Shown piece by piece: positions 1 to 8,677 of a stretch of DNA of 64,000 nucleotides. Made by a program: the position numbers and the translations under genes. A model generated the notes under the pieces. The model was given only the letters and a program-made list of their open reading frames with translations. It did not search any database and was not told the origin of the DNA. The stretch is from contig CAZLWE010000001.1 of NCBI GenBank assembly GCA_964562985.1, forward strand, positions 107,341-171,340, read 5' to 3'. This stretch comes from SHLQ01 sp964562985. GTDB taxonomy: Bacteria > Actinomycetota > Acidimicrobiia > Acidimicrobiales > SHLQ01. Every line of letters begins with the position of its first letter. Position 1 is the first letter of the stretch.

Positions 1-478
1 TGAACGCGTTTATCTGCACGAAGACACCCTTCTTGGGCGTCAAGATGTGGGTTCCCATGAAGGACCCGTCGGGGCTCAGTTGCTCGACCGGTCCGTCGGC
101 CACGACATTGGAGTTCGGAAGTTCCCGTCGCGCCTTGCTCGAATACGTCAGCAGAACCGACGCGCCGCCGTCGATGTCGATCCACGAGTCAGACTTCGTC
201 GCGCCCGTCTGAGCCGAGACGGAGTACAACTCTTCTTTGACCTCGTCAGACAAAAGCAACAGTCCGAGCTGTTTGAGAATGGTCGCCCGCTCGTGGATGC
301 TGAGCTCGTTCATTGCCGGGTTCCCAACGCTGCGCCCGAACTTCACTACCTCGGCGAAGTTCACCCCCGACGAAGAGATCGAATAGCACGGTTCACCCGT
401 TGCGGCATCGGCGAGCGCAATACCTTCGGCCGTTGGCCCGACCCAACTCCCCCCGGTGAAACTCTCCAATACCCTCAT
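1..478 (-). CDS. paaZ: PaaZ-like oxepin-CoA hydrolase / semialdehyde dehydrogenase, N-terminal part (runs off window)
   Basis: Reading the minus strand from the ATG at 478 gives 159 codons open to the window edge, so the gene continues to the left. The visible part is the start of the aldehyde dehydrogenase domain of PaaZ. It begins MRVLESFTGGSW and contains ATGEPCYSIS, RSVGNPAMNELSIHER, SDSWIDIDGG and, at the edge, the family landmark VQINAF. In the phenylacetate pathway PaaZ opens the oxepin-CoA ring and oxidises the resulting semialdehyde. The hydratase half lies outside the window. An ATG at 486 is followed at once by a stop, which supports 478 as the start. A TATCAT hexamer lies only 6 bases upstream, so the mRNA may be nearly leaderless. 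It is divergent from the paaG-like gene. Confidence 0.88.
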   Translation of the reverse strand, partial: MRVLESFTGGSWVGPTAEGIALADAATGEPCYSISSSGVNFAEVVKFGRSVGNPAMNELSIHERATILKQLGLLLLSDEVKEELYSVSAQTGATKSDSWIDIDGGASVLLTYSSKARRELPNSNVVADGPVEQLSPDGSFMGTHILTPKKGVFVQINAF

Positions 479-484
479 GGCCAC

Positions 485-491
485 ATGATAC
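485..491 (-). promoter_or_regulatory. GTATCAT motif upstream of paaZ
   Basis: The minus strand reads GTATCATGTGG just before the paaZ start. The same GTATCAT core stands before the paaG-like and paaF-like genes. It could be a -10 element (TATCAT), part of a PaaX-family operator, or both. Confidence 0.35.
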
Positions 492-518
492 TACCAGCAC
501 CGCTACGCACAACTAGCT

Positions 519-532
519 TGTATCATATAAAG
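519..532 (+). promoter_or_regulatory. paa promoter/operator candidate
   Basis: The 14-mer TGTATCATATAAAG lies 18 bases before the paaG-like start. It matches 13 of 14 positions with the copy at 2223–2236. TATCAT fits a -10 hexamer. Two near-identical copies in promoters of one pathway suggest a shared operator, plausibly for the PaaX-type repressor encoded at 3009–3887. Confidence 0.42.
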
Positions 533-550
533 GTCCGCTAACGTAGCGCC

Positions 551-1327
551 ATGTCAGACGACCCCATTGGACTGCACCTCGCGAGCGGACGCGCCACCAT
601 CACGCTGAATAAACCTGATGTGATGAACGCGCTGGATGAGTCGATGGTCAAACAGATGCATGACGCACTGGATGCGTCCAACGACGCCAGAGTCGTGGTG
701 CTCCGAGGCACCGGCCGCGGATTCTCCGCCGGCCGAGATTTGTCCGCAGCCTCACCAGTCGATGAGGACGCCCAGGCCATCTTGGCCGACCTCTTCAACC
801 CACTCATCGCAAAGGTGCGGGCGCTACCCATGCCGACCATCGCCGCCGTACACGGCGCAGCACTCGGCGTTGGTTTCGGACTTGCGATGGCCTGCGACAT
901 GATCGTCGCAGCCGAGAGAAGCCGCCTCGGCTCTCCGTTCAACAAGATCGGATGCGTCCTCGACTCGGGGGGCCACGCCGCCCTTGTGCAACGCGTCGGT
1001 CCGCATCGTGCGCTAGAGCTCATCTACACCGGGCGCTTGCTGACAGGAACCGAAGCAGCCGCAATGAGTCTCGTGAACGAGGTTGTCGCCGACGACGAGC
1101 TGACCACACGAGTGGACGAGCTCGCCGCTTCGATTGCCTCCGGCCCGACCGCTGCCTTCGCCGCTTCGAAACGAATCGTGCACGCGATCACCGACCACGA
1201 ACTGAGCTTCACGTCCGTCCTCGACGCCGAAGCCAACGCGCAAGGTGAACTTGCTGGCGGCCCCGATTATGTCGAAGGAATCTCCGCCTTCATGGAGCAA
1301 CGAACACCGACCTTCACGGGCGAGTAG
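551..1327 (+). CDS. paaG: PaaG-like enoyl-CoA hydratase/isomerase
   Basis: This is a 258-residue crotonase-fold protein. Oxyanion-hole segments are visible at GFSAGRDL (about 58–64) and HGAALGVGFG (101–110). The Glu of classical hydratases after the second segment is absent, whereas Asp138 in LDSGG matches the catalytic Asp of PaaG. That favours 2-(1,2-epoxyphenyl)acetyl-CoA isomerase over a simple hydratase. It is divergent from paaZ, with no clear Shine-Dalgarno before the ATG. The paa neighbours and a PaaX regulator support a role in phenylacetyl-CoA degradation. Ring epoxidase genes (paaABCDE) are not in the window. Confidence 0.82.
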   Translation: MSDDPIGLHLASGRATITLNKPDVMNALDESMVKQMHDALDASNDARVVVLRGTGRGFSAGRDLSAASPVDEDAQAILADLFNPLIAKVRALPMPTIAAVHGAALGVGFGLAMACDMIVAAERSRLGSPFNKIGCVLDSGGHAALVQRVGPHRALELIYTGRLLTGTEAAAMSLVNEVVADDELTTRVDELAASIASGPTAAFAASKRIVHAITDHELSFTSVLDAEANAQGELAGGPDYVEGISAFMEQRTPTFTGE

Positions 1328-1357
1328 AGCTACGCCCTGTTCATCTAGAGACCGCCT

Positions 1358-2188
1358 TCACCATTCATAAAAGCCCACACCGACCTTCTTGCCCAGCTTG
1401 CCTTCAGCGACCATGTCGATCAGTAGCTGCGGTGGGCTGAATCGCTCCCCCAGCTGGCTTTCGAGGTACTGGGCGATGCCGAGACGAACGTCAAGTCCGA
1501 CCAGGTCGGTCAACTTCAGTGGACCCATTGGATGGCGATAACCCAGCGCCATCGCTTTGTCGATATCACTCGGACTGGCGACACCGTCCTCGACCATGCG
1601 GATCGCTTCCAAACCCAGAGCAAGCCCGAGCCGACTGCTCGCAAATCCCGGCGAATCCTTCACCACGATGGGCGACTTACCCAGCCTCTCGGCGTAAGAA
1701 ACTGCGGCGTCGACGATCGCATCGTCCGTGCGGGGACCCGCTACGACCTCGACGAGAAGGGAGACCGGGACGGGGTTGAAGAAATGCGTGCCGACCACTC
1801 GCCCAGGATTCGACGCCTTCTCGGCAATCTTGTCGATTGACAGACTCGACGTGTTCGTGCCGAGGATGACCTCAGGTCCGTGGAGCGAGTCGAGTGCGGC
1901 AAATAGATCCTGCTTTGCTTCGAGGATCTCCGGTATGGCCTCGATGACCACGCCGCATCCCACCGTCGCATCAGGTGCCTCGACTTGCTCGAGTCGGCCC
2001 ATGCATGCCCCGACGTCTATCGCGTCGTTCTTTTTGGCGAGACGTTCGAGGGAGTTCTCGATCAGTCCGTGAGCCTTGGCGGTTTGCCCGGCATTAGCCT
2101 CGACCGAGACGACCTCGTCGCCGACGGCGAGGCACGCGGTGGCGATGCCAGCTCCCATCGTTCCTGCGCCGATCACACCGATCCTCAT
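1358..2188 (-). CDS. paaH: 3-hydroxyacyl-CoA dehydrogenase (PaaH-like)
   Basis: The protein has 276 residues, the normal length for a single 3-hydroxyacyl-CoA dehydrogenase. The N-terminal Rossmann motif GAGTMGAGIA lies at residues 7–16. The catalytic His sits in GTHFFNP, and the C-terminal dimerisation domain carries RHPMGPLKLTDLVGLD. It oxidises 3-hydroxyacyl-CoA with NAD+. In this context the substrate is probably the 3-hydroxyadipyl-CoA intermediate of phenylacetate degradation. It lies between paaG- and paaF-like genes on the opposite strand, and shares the intergenic region with paaF. A generic fatty-acid role cannot be excluded. Confidence 0.87.
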   Translation of the reverse strand: MRIGVIGAGTMGAGIATACLAVGDEVVSVEANAGQTAKAHGLIENSLERLAKKNDAIDVGACMGRLEQVEAPDATVGCGVVIEAIPEILEAKQDLFAALDSLHGPEVILGTNTSSLSIDKIAEKASNPGRVVGTHFFNPVPVSLLVEVVAGPRTDDAIVDAAVSYAERLGKSPIVVKDSPGFASSRLGLALGLEAIRMVEDGVASPSDIDKAMALGYRHPMGPLKLTDLVGLDVRLGIAQYLESQLGERFSPPQLLIDMVAEGKLGKKVGVGFYEW

Positions 2189-2222
2189 ATGACACTCCCA
2201 CAGCCCAAACTATCCACTCAGG

Positions 2223-2236
2223 TGTATCATGTAAAG
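2223..2236 (+). promoter_or_regulatory. paa promoter/operator candidate, second copy
   Basis: TGTATCATGTAAAG differs from the copy at 519–532 at one position. It lies in the divergent promoter between the paaH-like (minus) and paaF-like (plus) genes, 20 bases before the preferred GTG start of the latter. Confidence 0.42.
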
Positions 2237-2256
2237 ATGTGGAGAAAGGTGGCGAT

Positions 2257-3012
2257 GTGAGCAACCCAGACGACCATCTCGTTGCCGAACGCATTGACGA
2301 ACACGTCGTGACGCTCGGATTCAACCAGCCCGACAAACGAAACGCCCTCGACCTCGAGACGGTCGAAGCGATCGATGAGGCGCTGGGCACATACTCCAAG
2401 GAACCAACGGTTCTGGTTCTCCATTCGACCACCCCGGGCATGTTTGTGTCGGGCGCTGACATCGCTGAGCTTCGTGATCGCACGGCCGACGATGCGCTCC
2501 GATCGATCAACGCTGGGCTCTTCGACCGCCTCGCCGCACACCGTTGGCCAACGATCGCTGTGATCGATGGGTTCGCGCTAGGCGGCGGTTGCGAACTTGC
2601 CATGGCCTGCGACTTTCGCATCGCCTCCCCGGAGGCAACCTTCGGTCAACCCGAGCTCGCGCTCGGCATCCTGGCCGGCGCTGGTGCGAACTGGCGCCTT
2701 CGAGAGTTGGTCGGCCTGGCGGCGGCGCGCCGCATGCTCTTCCTTGGCGAGAAGGTAAACGGCGAAGACGCCCACGCGCTCGGTCTCGTGGACGCGGTCG
2801 CCCCGTCTGACGAACTTATCGACACCGCGCTCGACTTCGCTCGGCGAATCTCGCGCAATTCATGGCAGGCGGTCGAGCTTACCAAGCTTGCGCTCGCCCA
2901 GAATCGGCCCACGACCACCTCATTCGACATCACTGCCCAGGCGCTGCTGTTTGAAAGCGAGGAAAAGCACGAGCGCATGACCCGCTTCCTCGAACGAAAG
3001 AAAGAGAAGTGA
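2257..3012 (+). CDS. paaF: Enoyl-CoA hydratase (PaaF-like)
   Basis: This is a 251-residue crotonase-family protein. Both catalytic glutamates of a true hydratase are present, in GGGCELAMACD and GQPELALGI, unlike the PaaG-like neighbour. It probably hydrates 2,3-dehydroadipyl-CoA. The GTG at 2257 is chosen because GAAAGGTGG stands just upstream. An in-frame GTG at 2239 would add six residues and would fit a leaderless transcript from the TATCAT at 2225. The stop overlaps the PaaX start, so the two are translationally coupled. Confidence 0.85.
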   Translation: MSNPDDHLVAERIDEHVVTLGFNQPDKRNALDLETVEAIDEALGTYSKEPTVLVLHSTTPGMFVSGADIAELRDRTADDALRSINAGLFDRLAAHRWPTIAVIDGFALGGGCELAMACDFRIASPEATFGQPELALGILAGAGANWRLRELVGLAAARRMLFLGEKVNGEDAHALGLVDAVAPSDELIDTALDFARRISRNSWQAVELTKLALAQNRPTTTSFDITAQALLFESEEKHERMTRFLERKKEK

Positions 3013-3887
3013 AGCTGATCGCGGACTGGATCACAGCGCCCGAGAACAGCGCGCGCACGGTCCTCGTCACGATCTTTGGCGACACCATCCTGCCGGTGAC
3101 CGATGAGGTCTGGTTGGCGCAGCTGTTCAGACTGACCGACCCGATGGGCTTCACCGATCGCCTGGTTCGAACGTCGGTGTTTCGCCTTGCGGCCGACGGT
3201 TGGCTCGACAACGAGCGGGTCGGCCGGCAAAGCCGGTACCGGCTCACGCAACTAGCGAAGAGCGAGACCATCGACGCTTCTGAGCGCATCTACCGCGACG
3301 TCTACGCCGACTGGACCGGCCCGTGGTGCACGGTCTTTGTTGGCACGCCGATACTGAGCGACGACGACCGGTCTCGCCTGACGGAAAGCCTGACGTGGCA
3401 CGGGTTTATGGAGATCTCACCTGGGGTGCTGGCGACCCCAACCGTGGACGCCGACCGGTGTCGCTCGTTGTGCCGTGCCGCCCTTCCCGACGTCGACGTG
3501 CCCATGGGGACGCTCAGTTTCGATGATCTCAACACCGCACTCGCCCAGGGCTTTTTTGACCAGGTACTCGCCTTCGAGGAAACCGCGCAGGCCTACCGGG
3601 AATTCATGGCCGTCCATAACCCGATAGCAGAGAGCCTTGGGAAACTGGATGGGAAACAGGCCTTTGCGCTGCGCACCATGCTCGTCCACGACCTCCGCCG
3701 CGTCCGACTCCGGTCGGTAGATCTCCCGACCGATCTCCTCCCCGCCGATTGGTCGGGCGCCGAGGCCAACATCCTCGCAAGCGAGCTGTATCACGGCTTG
3801 TCCGATCTCGCCGCGCCATGGCTATCCGAAGTGCTCGATCTCCAGTATCCGGCAAAGTTCCCGGATCGTCTGACCGACCGCACCTGA
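3009..3887 (+). CDS. paaX: PaaX-family transcriptional repressor
   Basis: The 292-residue protein has the PaaX layout: an N-terminal winged helix (about 1–90, with VRTSVFRLAADGWL), a central domain (WTGPWCTVFVGTP) and a C-terminal domain ending near PWLSEVLDLQYP. PaaX proteins repress phenylacetate genes until phenylacetyl-CoA binds. The GTG start overlaps the paaF-like stop by 4 bases, so it is co-transcribed with a pathway gene and is likely autoregulated. The GTATCAT sites upstream of paaZ, paaG and paaF are candidate targets. Confidence 0.88.
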   Translation: MKLIADWITAPENSARTVLVTIFGDTILPVTDEVWLAQLFRLTDPMGFTDRLVRTSVFRLAADGWLDNERVGRQSRYRLTQLAKSETIDASERIYRDVYADWTGPWCTVFVGTPILSDDDRSRLTESLTWHGFMEISPGVLATPTVDADRCRSLCRAALPDVDVPMGTLSFDDLNTALAQGFFDQVLAFEETAQAYREFMAVHNPIAESLGKLDGKQAFALRTMLVHDLRRVRLRSVDLPTDLLPADWSGAEANILASELYHGLSDLAAPWLSEVLDLQYPAKFPDRLTDRT

Positions 3888-3904
3888 CTCTCCAACCGAC
3901 ATCT

Positions 3905-3927
3905 ATCGGCGTTCAGTCGACGCCGAT
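3905..3927. terminator. Hairpin between convergent paaX and ClC genes
   Basis: ATCGGCGT and ACGCCGAT form a perfect 8-bp stem around the 7-base loop TCAGTCG, at the convergent junction. The stem overlaps the last codons of the ClC gene. There is no T tract, so a bidirectional terminator is only a suggestion. Confidence 0.3.
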
Positions 3928-5532
3928 CTCGGCCTCATTGAGACCGGCGAGCGAGGTGGTCGAGATCACACCCACCGGTTTCCCGTCGTTGTCCACCACA
4001 GCGATGGCGGCGGTGTCGTGCTTGTTCATCAGGCGTGCTGCATCGATCGCCGGCGCATCGTGGGCGACCGATGGTAGTTCTCGCATCGCCACTCGCACGG
4101 TGGCTTCGGGCCCGTGTTCCAACATTGCCGTTGCGAGATCATGGAGCACCATTAACCCCTTGTAACCCGGGTCGGCGACCGGCACGGCGAACGACCCACC
4201 GCGATCTCCATAGGTATCGATCACTTCCATCAGACTCGTGTCCGGAGAGATCGTGCCCAAGTCGTCGCGCATCACCACTGAACTTGGCTCGACGAGGCGT
4301 CGTTCGAGCTGACCGCGACGTTGGGTACGTTGGCCGACTGCGACACTGTCATCGCCCATCAGCGATTGGGCGATCGCGGTGGCGACCAGTGCGGGGATCA
4401 CGAACTCCGCCCGACCGGTCGTTTCAGCGACAAACATAATCGCGGCGAGCGGGATGCGATACGCCGCTCCGAGGACGGCGGCGAGGCCGATGACCGGGTA
4501 GAGGCCGGTCGACGGGGCACCCACAGCCAACTCGACCGCCCGTCCGAGTAGCAGCCCTTGCACAACGAGCGGGATGAAGATACCTCCAACACCGCCCATG
4601 CCAAGGGTTGCGCCTGTAGCGATCGTTCGCATGGCGAAGAGCACGACGATTGCGAGTAGCTCGATCTCGTTGTCGCGCACGATCTCGGTCGTGATGTCGG
4701 ACCCGAGCCCAAGGGTTACCGGGCGATCGGCGAACTGATTTGCGATGAGAAATGCGCCCGCCAACACCACCGAACCGACGGGCCAACGCACCTTGAATGG
4801 GTACCGATCGTTTAGGCCTTTAGCCCAATGGAAACCACGAGCCAGACCGCGAGCGACAACACCAGCAACCAGGCCGATGCCGACCGCGGCGACAAGCTCA
4901 TCGGTCAGTTCGACGGCGAACTCGGGAAAGGCGAATAGCGGCACATCGTCTCGGATGGTCACGAAGGTGAGATACGACGTCGCTGATGCGATGAGCGCTG
5001 GAATCAATCCATGGCGAGAGATGTCTCGCGCATAGGGCACCTCGATCGCGAAGAGCACCCCGGTCGCGGGCGCCTTGAAGATCGCAGCGATGCCGGCTGC
5101 GGCGCCGGCGACGAGCAGGACAAGGCGAGGGCGTTCTCCCAAGATGCCGGGGATCCGGTCGCCGAGGGTCTGACCGATCGTCGCTCCAGCCACGACCGCT
5201 GGGCCCTCCATACCGACTGCACCGCCGCTACCGATGGTGGCGAAGCTCGCGACCAACTTGGGAATTAGGGACTTGCCTTCAGCACCCGTGCCGGAATGGT
5301 ACGCAGTGACGTAGGCCTCGGACGTCTTTGAGTCGGCTCCCGGCCAGAATCGCATAATGAGCGCCACGACCAACATGCCGATCGCCGGGAGCGCTAATTT
5401 CACCGGGACAGGGGCCGCCAGCAACGCACCGAGCGCTACTTCTACCGTGAGCCAGTCGACCAGCGACACGAGCGCGCCGACGACCACGCCGAGGAAGGCG
5501 TAGACAAGAAAGCGGATTAGCCCGTGGTTCAC
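3913..5532 (-). CDS. ClC-family chloride channel/transporter with C-terminal CBS domains
   Basis: The 539-residue membrane protein has ClC signatures: GSGGAVGMEGP (about 101–111, with the gating Glu), KAPATGVLFAIE (about 153–164) and GMGGVGGIFIPL near 317. A C-terminal cytoplasmic CBS pair follows from about residue 420. It moves chloride or another anion across the inner membrane, possibly as an H+ antiporter. CBS pairs usually sense adenosine nucleotides. It is convergent with paaX and not obviously tied to that pathway. Substrate and channel-versus-antiporter mode cannot be read from the sequence. Confidence 0.9.
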   Translation of the reverse strand: MNHGLIRFLVYAFLGVVVGALVSLVDWLTVEVALGALLAAPVPVKLALPAIGMLVVALIMRFWPGADSKTSEAYVTAYHSGTGAEGKSLIPKLVASFATIGSGGAVGMEGPAVVAGATIGQTLGDRIPGILGERPRLVLLVAGAAAGIAAIFKAPATGVLFAIEVPYARDISRHGLIPALIASATSYLTFVTIRDDVPLFAFPEFAVELTDELVAAVGIGLVAGVVARGLARGFHWAKGLNDRYPFKVRWPVGSVVLAGAFLIANQFADRPVTLGLGSDITTEIVRDNEIELLAIVVLFAMRTIATGATLGMGGVGGIFIPLVVQGLLLGRAVELAVGAPSTGLYPVIGLAAVLGAAYRIPLAAIMFVAETTGRAEFVIPALVATAIAQSLMGDDSVAVGQRTQRRGQLERRLVEPSSVVMRDDLGTISPDTSLMEVIDTYGDRGGSFAVPVADPGYKGLMVLHDLATAMLEHGPEATVRVAMRELPSVAHDAPAIDAARLMNKHDTAAIAVVDNDGKPVGVISTTSLAGLNEAEIGVD

Positions 5533-5571
5533 CTACCGCACTGTAAGAGACGAAGAGACCTCACGGGTACC

Positions 5572-5585
5572 TCGGGAGTTCCCGA
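5572..5585. promoter_or_regulatory. Inverted repeat upstream of ClC gene
   Basis: TCGGGA-GT-TCCCGA is a perfect 6-bp inverted repeat about 40 bases upstream of the ClC start. The rest of the 158-bp gap at 5533–5690 shows no gene. Confidence 0.2.
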
Positions 5586-5690
5586 TCACCGAGAAGTTCA
5601 CATGTGGCGAGGTCTTCGACGACGATGTCCGCGATCGTCGCCCAAGCGGTCAAGGCTGCGACCACAACGACTCGGTCGGTTGAACTCGCT

Positions 5691-8003
5691 CTAGCCGAGG
5701 GCGATTAGCGCGGCGTTGACGATGCTGCCGGTCGCGATTCCGGTGATCTCGTGAAGGTCAGCAATGGTGCCTGACTCACCGAATCGATCGACGCCGAGAG
5801 TGAGCTGGCGCGTGCCGAGCGCCGAACCAATCCACGCCATGCTGTGGCTGGCGGCGTCATGCACGCTGACGATCGGGCGGTCACGTTCCTCTGCTGGGAT
5901 AAGGCGGTGTATGTGGCTAGGTCGACCGACGACCGAGCCCTTGGCCACGCTTGTGTAGCTTTCTCGCCAACTCGCATATACGCGGTCTGGACTCGTGAGA
6001 TGTATGACGGTGGCATCGACGCCTTCGAGGTCGAGTTCCTGCGCGGCGGCGATGGCCTCGGGCGCCATGACACCTGTGGACACGAGGGTGACAGCGGGAC
6101 GGTCCTCCCCGGTGGCCATTGGCTCAACGAGGCGGTAGCCACCAGCCAGGACAAGCCGCCTGAGGCGCTCCTCGCCGAGCCGGTTGAGCGCAACGCCGAA
6201 GGGCGCCTGGTCGAGCGGACGGGTGGAGAGGCGCAGGTAAGTGCTCATGCCATCGGGGTCTGCGAGCTGTTCGATCGCATCTGCCAGCAGCCACTCGACC
6301 TCGCCAGCGAAAGCAGGCTCGGCGTAGTGCAGCTTTGGCATCTCCAACCCCACCGACGCGGTGATCGTCGACTGGTGGGCTCCACCTTCGGGTGCGAGTG
6401 ATACGCCCGAGGGCGTACCGGTCACGATGAATCGAGAGTCGTTGTAGACGCCGTAGATGAAAGCGTCGAGTCCACGCAGGACGAATGGGTCATAGACGGT
6501 CCCGATCGGAATGAGTTGCTCGCCGTGGTGGTCATGACTCAACCCGAGTTGGCCCAGGAGCATAAAAAGATTCATCTCGCTGATGCCGAGTTCGATGTGT
6601 TGCCCGCTCGGACTCGGTGCCCACTTGAGCACTCGTGCTTCCCCCCCATGAGCGTCACGTTCGGTCGGCGAGTAGACACCCATCTTGTTGATCCAGCCGC
6701 CGAGGTTGGTGGAGATAGAGACATCCGGTGCGGTTGTGACAATGCGCTTGGCGAGGGCCTCGTCGTTTGCAAGCGCGGCGAGCGACCGACCGAATGCCTC
6801 CTGGGTGGAAGCCGAACCGGTCGCCATAACCGGCCGTCCCGAGGGCTGCACCGTGAGCGCTGGGCGCGGGGTGGGTTCCGGGTTGTTGATCGCGCTACCG
6901 ACCTGATGACACAGTTGACCAGCCGGGCTCGCGGGGTCGAAACGGTCCCACTCGGTCTCGGAGGTGAGTCCGAATCTCTCGCGTAGGTCAGCTACTTGGG
7001 TTGCGTTCAGTAGCGCCGCATGGTTCAGCGCGTCTCCTGCCATCGGTAGACCCCAACCCTTGATCGTGTAGGCAAAGAGCACCGAGGGCCGATCGGTGAC
7101 CCAGTCGCATTCGTCGTAGGCCTTCTTCAACTCGACCAGATCGTGTCCGCCGAGGTCGGTGACAAGGGTTTTCATCGCATCGGGGTCGAGGTCACTGGCC
7201 CATCGGACAACCGCTCCATCGGCACCATCTAAGAACTTGTCTCGCAACACCACTCCGTCGAGCGCGAACAGCGCTTGGTACGCCTCATTGGGCATGGCCT
7301 CGATGTGGGCTTGCAGCGCGTCGCCGCCCTCGGTTGCGAATGCCGCTTGCAGTCGACGCCCCCACTTCGCTTCGGCGACGTGCCAGCCAGCATCGGCAAA
7401 GAACTTCTGGAGCCGGACCGCTGCGATGTCGGGGATGACCCGATCGAGGCTTTGGCGGTTGAGGTCGACAACCATCGTGAAGTTCCCGAGACCTTGGGTG
7501 GCCGGATCTGCGATCGCTTCCCAGACGCTTCCTTCGTCGAGTTCAGCGTCACCGACGAGCGCGATGAATCTTGCGTCGGGCTGATCGCCGAAGTGCGAGT
7601 CGATGTAACGGCGGGTGAGCGCCGCAAAGAGTGGCGCCACGGCCCCGAGACCGACCGAGCCGGTCGAGAAATCCGATACGTCGGGGTCTTTGGTGCGCGA
7701 CGGGTAGGCCTGAAGCCCTCCGCGTTGGCGCAACGTCGTCAGGTAGCTGCCATCGAGTTCGCCGGTGAGGTACTTGATGGCGTGGTAGACGGGGGATGCG
7801 TGCGGCTTCACGGCCACCTTATCCTCCGGGTTGATGTGGTTGAACCACAGCGCCGTCATGATCGACACCATCGATGCGCATGACGCTTGATGACCGCCCA
7901 CCTTGACTTCGCCACCACTTCGACGATTTGCCTCATCGACAATGCGCGTCGCGAGCCAGAGCACGCGCTGTTCGATTTCTTCGAGTGGGCTTCGATCAGT
8001 CAT
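5691..8003 (-). CDS. Transketolase-superfamily enzyme resembling homodimeric pyruvate dehydrogenase E1
   Basis: The true protein is about 770 residues from the ATG at 8003. A longer frame to 8300 is low-complexity shadow of the regulator gene. It has a thiamine-diphosphate region (GDAELDEG ... DLNRQSLD) and AceE-like segments KPHASPVYH, WASDLDPD, GGHDLVELKKAYDE and INKMGVYSP. It is shorter than AceE (about 890). No lipoyl E2 or E3 gene is nearby, so acyl-CoA formation by a normal complex is not supported locally. The gene overlaps the 3' end of the GntR gene by 8 bases, hence coupled expression. Divergence from ACC deaminase hints at 2-oxobutyrate or a related 2-oxoacid as substrate; this is inference. 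Confidence 0.75.
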   Translation of the reverse strand: MTDRSPLEEIEQRVLWLATRIVDEANRRSGGEVKVGGHQASCASMVSIMTALWFNHINPEDKVAVKPHASPVYHAIKYLTGELDGSYLTTLRQRGGLQAYPSRTKDPDVSDFSTGSVGLGAVAPLFAALTRRYIDSHFGDQPDARFIALVGDAELDEGSVWEAIADPATQGLGNFTMVVDLNRQSLDRVIPDIAAVRLQKFFADAGWHVAEAKWGRRLQAAFATEGGDALQAHIEAMPNEAYQALFALDGVVLRDKFLDGADGAVVRWASDLDPDAMKTLVTDLGGHDLVELKKAYDECDWVTDRPSVLFAYTIKGWGLPMAGDALNHAALLNATQVADLRERFGLTSETEWDRFDPASPAGQLCHQVGSAINNPEPTPRPALTVQPSGRPVMATGSASTQEAFGRSLAALANDEALAKRIVTTAPDVSISTNLGGWINKMGVYSPTERDAHGGEARVLKWAPSPSGQHIELGISEMNLFMLLGQLGLSHDHHGEQLIPIGTVYDPFVLRGLDAFIYGVYNDSRFIVTGTPSGVSLAPEGGAHQSTITASVGLEMPKLHYAEPAFAGEVEWLLADAIEQLADPDGMSTYLRLSTRPLDQAPFGVALNRLGEERLRRLVLAGGYRLVEPMATGEDRPAVTLVSTGVMAPEAIAAAQELDLEGVDATVIHLTSPDRVYASWRESYTSVAKGSVVGRPSHIHRLIPAEERDRPIVSVHDAASHSMAWIGSALGTRQLTLGVDRFGESGTIADLHEITGIATGSIVNAALIALG

Positions 8004-8622
8004 CACCATCGCTCCGTTCCCGCAGGAAGGCGACCAGCGCCTGTTCGGCTTCGGCGAGGTGCTCGTCAAGTAGTTTCGCTGCGCTCTTGATATTGCCAGA
8101 TCGGCACGCCGCGAGGAGGTAGTGATGCTGATCCTCGGAGTCACCCGCACCTTCCAAAGTCTCGATGTAGAGGTCGACGTATGGCGCCACGGTGGCGTGC
8201 AGGATCTCGCAAATCGCCAGACCACGTTCCCATCCCGATGCCTGGTAGATCGCTCGATGGAATCGCCAGTTCGATTCGGTGGTCGACAGGTCTCCCGCAT
8301 CCAGGGCGAGTTCAGCTTCGGCTAGGTCGACCACGCTCAGCTTTGGAATCGAGCGACGGAGCAACTGTGGCTCGATAGACCGGCGCAGGGTGAAGTGTTC
8401 CTCCGCCTCCTCTGCGGTGAGATTGGGAACGACTGCACCTCGGTTCGTTTCAAAGTCGAGCAGTCCGTTGGCGGCCAAACGGTGCAGTGCTTCGCGCACG
8501 GGAATCTTGCTTATGCCCATCTCCGCGGCGAGCGAATCTTGGCGAAGCCGCAGCCCGGGTTCGAACTCGCCGCGCAACATGCGGTCGAGAAGTTCTCGTT
8601 GGACAGTCTCTACGGTTGACAT
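7996..8622 (-). CDS. GntR-family regulator (FadR/FCD type)
   Basis: The 208-residue protein begins MSTVETVQRELLDRML. The winged helix includes LAAEMGISKIPVREALHRLAANGLL. An all-helical FCD ligand domain follows, with His-containing WRFHRAIYQAS and the C-terminal DEHLAEAEQAL. FCD regulators usually bind small carboxylates through a metal site. The start at 8622 sits 2 bases from a 20-bp palindrome, so the gene is probably autoregulated and controls the divergent acdS. The mRNA would be nearly leaderless. Its 3' end overlaps the E1-like gene. Confidence 0.85.
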   Translation of the reverse strand: MSTVETVQRELLDRMLRGEFEPGLRLRQDSLAAEMGISKIPVREALHRLAANGLLDFETNRGAVVPNLTAEEAEEHFTLRRSIEPQLLRRSIPKLSVVDLAEAELALDAGDLSTTESNWRFHRAIYQASGWERGLAICEILHATVAPYVDLYIETLEGAGDSEDQHHYLLAACRSGNIKSAAKLLDEHLAEAEQALVAFLRERSDGDD

Positions 8623-8624
8623 TT

Positions 8625-8644
8625 CATAATCGTATACGTTTATG
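8625..8644. promoter_or_regulatory. Likely GntR operator between gntR and acdS
   Basis: CATAATCGTATACGTTTATG is symmetric at 9 of 10 base pairs (18 of 20 positions), centred on CGTATACG. GTATAC-centred palindromes are typical of FadR/FCD-type GntR operators. It lies directly before the regulator gene and overlaps a TATGAT hexamer (8641–8646) that could be the -10 of acdS. Confidence 0.65.
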
Positions 8645-8677
8645 ATGTAGCCGCAAGCGATGACATCTGGAGCACCA

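Noticed and set aside
47..541. 164-residue plus-strand frame
   Set aside because: It lies opposite the start of paaZ, whose minus-strand translation is clearly an aldehyde dehydrogenase domain.
8004..8300. N-terminal extension of the E1-like protein (about 100 residues)
   Set aside because: The extension is Arg/Ser/Thr-rich, unlike the family, and is antisense-frame shadow of the GntR gene; homology starts at 8003.
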